A stretch of 5,154 nt of DNA from Candidatus Omnitrophota bacterium. GTDB lineage: Bacteria; Omnitrophota; Gorgyraeia; Gygaellales; Profunditerraquicolaceae. Below the pieces are notes generated by a model, which was not told the origin of the DNA, did not search any database, and saw nothing but the letters and a program-made list of their open reading frames with translations. Location of the stretch: contig CAIRWO010000012.1 of assembly GCA_903882345.1 (NCBI GenBank), positions 1 through 5,154 on the forward strand, read 5' to 3'. The position numbers and the translations under genes were made by a program. Of the stretch, positions 4,756 through 5,154 are shown piece by piece. Every line of letters starts with the position of its first letter. The first letter of the stretch is position 1.

Positions 4756-5154
4756 CGGCATAGACAAAAGGATAATTAGCCTTTTGAATGTACGGGCAAG
4801 GATCACTTCTTGTATTGCTAAGCTCAAGCTTGGGGCCGGCAAAAGCATTTATTCGCCTGACCGCGAAAGAGAAGTTTTAAAAAGGATCGCCTTGCTTGGC
4901 AAAGGGCCGTTAAGCCCACGTGCCCTGGAAGCAATATACCGGGAAATTATGTCTGCCAGCCTTTCATCGGCCAAGCCCCTGAGGATCGCTTACTTGGGGC
5001 CGGAGGCGTCTTTCAGTAACCTGGCGGCAATAAAAAGATTCGGCTCGCAGGTGGATCATCTGGCCTGTGATTCTATCAGTGAAGTATTTTTAGAAGTGGA
5101 AAGAGGCAATGCCGATTACGGGGTCGTGCCGATAGAAAATTCCATCGAAGGCGC
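4724..5154 (+). CDS. pheA: Bifunctional chorismate mutase / prephenate dehydratase (P-protein), 3' end outside window
   Basis: The frame is open from the ATG at 4724 to the window edge, giving 143 residues of a protein usually about 350-360 long. Residues 1 to about 83 are an all-helical AroQ chorismate mutase: Arg7 in KLRKEIDGID, Arg24, Lys35 and Asp46-Arg47-Glu48 in SPDRERE match active-site positions of the E. coli enzyme. From about residue 86 the prephenate dehydratase domain begins with LRIAYLGPEASFSNLAA and reaches YGVVPIENSIEG, both hallmark segments. The protein turns chorismate into prephenate and then phenylpyruvate for phenylalanine synthesis, in the cytoplasm. A C-terminal ACT domain for Phe feedback is expected but lies outside. 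GAGGAG at 4711-4716 sits seven bases before the ATG. The gene overlaps scpB by 32 bases in another frame, so its translation may depend on ribosomes finishing scpB. Confidence 0.94.
   Translation, partial: MNLQKLRKEIDGIDKRIISLLNVRARITSCIAKLKLGAGKSIYSPDREREVLKRIALLGKGPLSPRALEAIYREIMSASLSSAKPLRIAYLGPEASFSNLAAIKRFGSQVDHLACDSISEVFLEVERGNADYGVVPIENSIEG

Noticed and set aside
1..5154. CRISPR array, insertion sequence ends, or a defence or biosynthetic system
   Set aside because: No regularly spaced repeats, transposase or terminal inverted repeats are visible. All genes but the recombinase are housekeeping.

Overview
The window is a bacterial chromosome segment with compact housekeeping genes, all on the + strand. 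It reads as standard bacterial code: four reading frames end in TGA and Trp is TGG. The short ATGA gene overlaps, a type A RNase P RNA and Shine-Dalgarno sites all fit a bacterium. The divergent forms of RuvC, RuvA, YebC and the RNase P RNA, together with the gene order, suggest an uncultured lineage such as Candidatus Omnitrophota or a relative. That placement is inference from general resemblance and would need a tree.

Layout. Bases 1-561 hold the C-terminal catalytic domain of a tyrosine recombinase, cut by the window edge; it looks more AT-rich than the genes after it. Its stop codon directly abuts a tRNA pair: tRNA-Ile with CAT anticodon (562-635), then tRNA-Val with CAC anticodon (653-726). 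A plausible promoter for the tRNAs lies inside the end of the recombinase gene. Next come a coiled-coil zinc-ribbon protein (748-1476), an RNase HI-family protein (1463-1876) and the RNase P RNA gene rnpB (about 1876-2199), whose first helix begins in the RNase H stop codon. A 119-base spacer with three small hairpins leads to a tightly packed run: yebC, ruvC, ruvA, scpB and the start of pheA (chorismate mutase/prephenate dehydratase), which runs off the right edge.

How the parts relate. The left half is an RNA-processing group: two tRNA precursors, the catalytic RNA that trims such precursors, and an RNA:DNA hybrid nuclease, with no visible terminator between them. The right half combines Holliday-junction processing (RuvA, RuvC), a translation factor (YebC), chromosome condensation (ScpB) and phenylalanine synthesis (PheA). 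ruvB, which often follows ruvA, is not here.

No new defence system, CRISPR array or transposon is visible. The points most worth a second look are an in-frame TGA in the middle of an otherwise well-conserved scpB, an RNase P RNA that seems to lack helices P13 and P14, the direct junction of a recombinase gene with a tRNA gene, and the overlap of the RNase H stop codon with rnpB.
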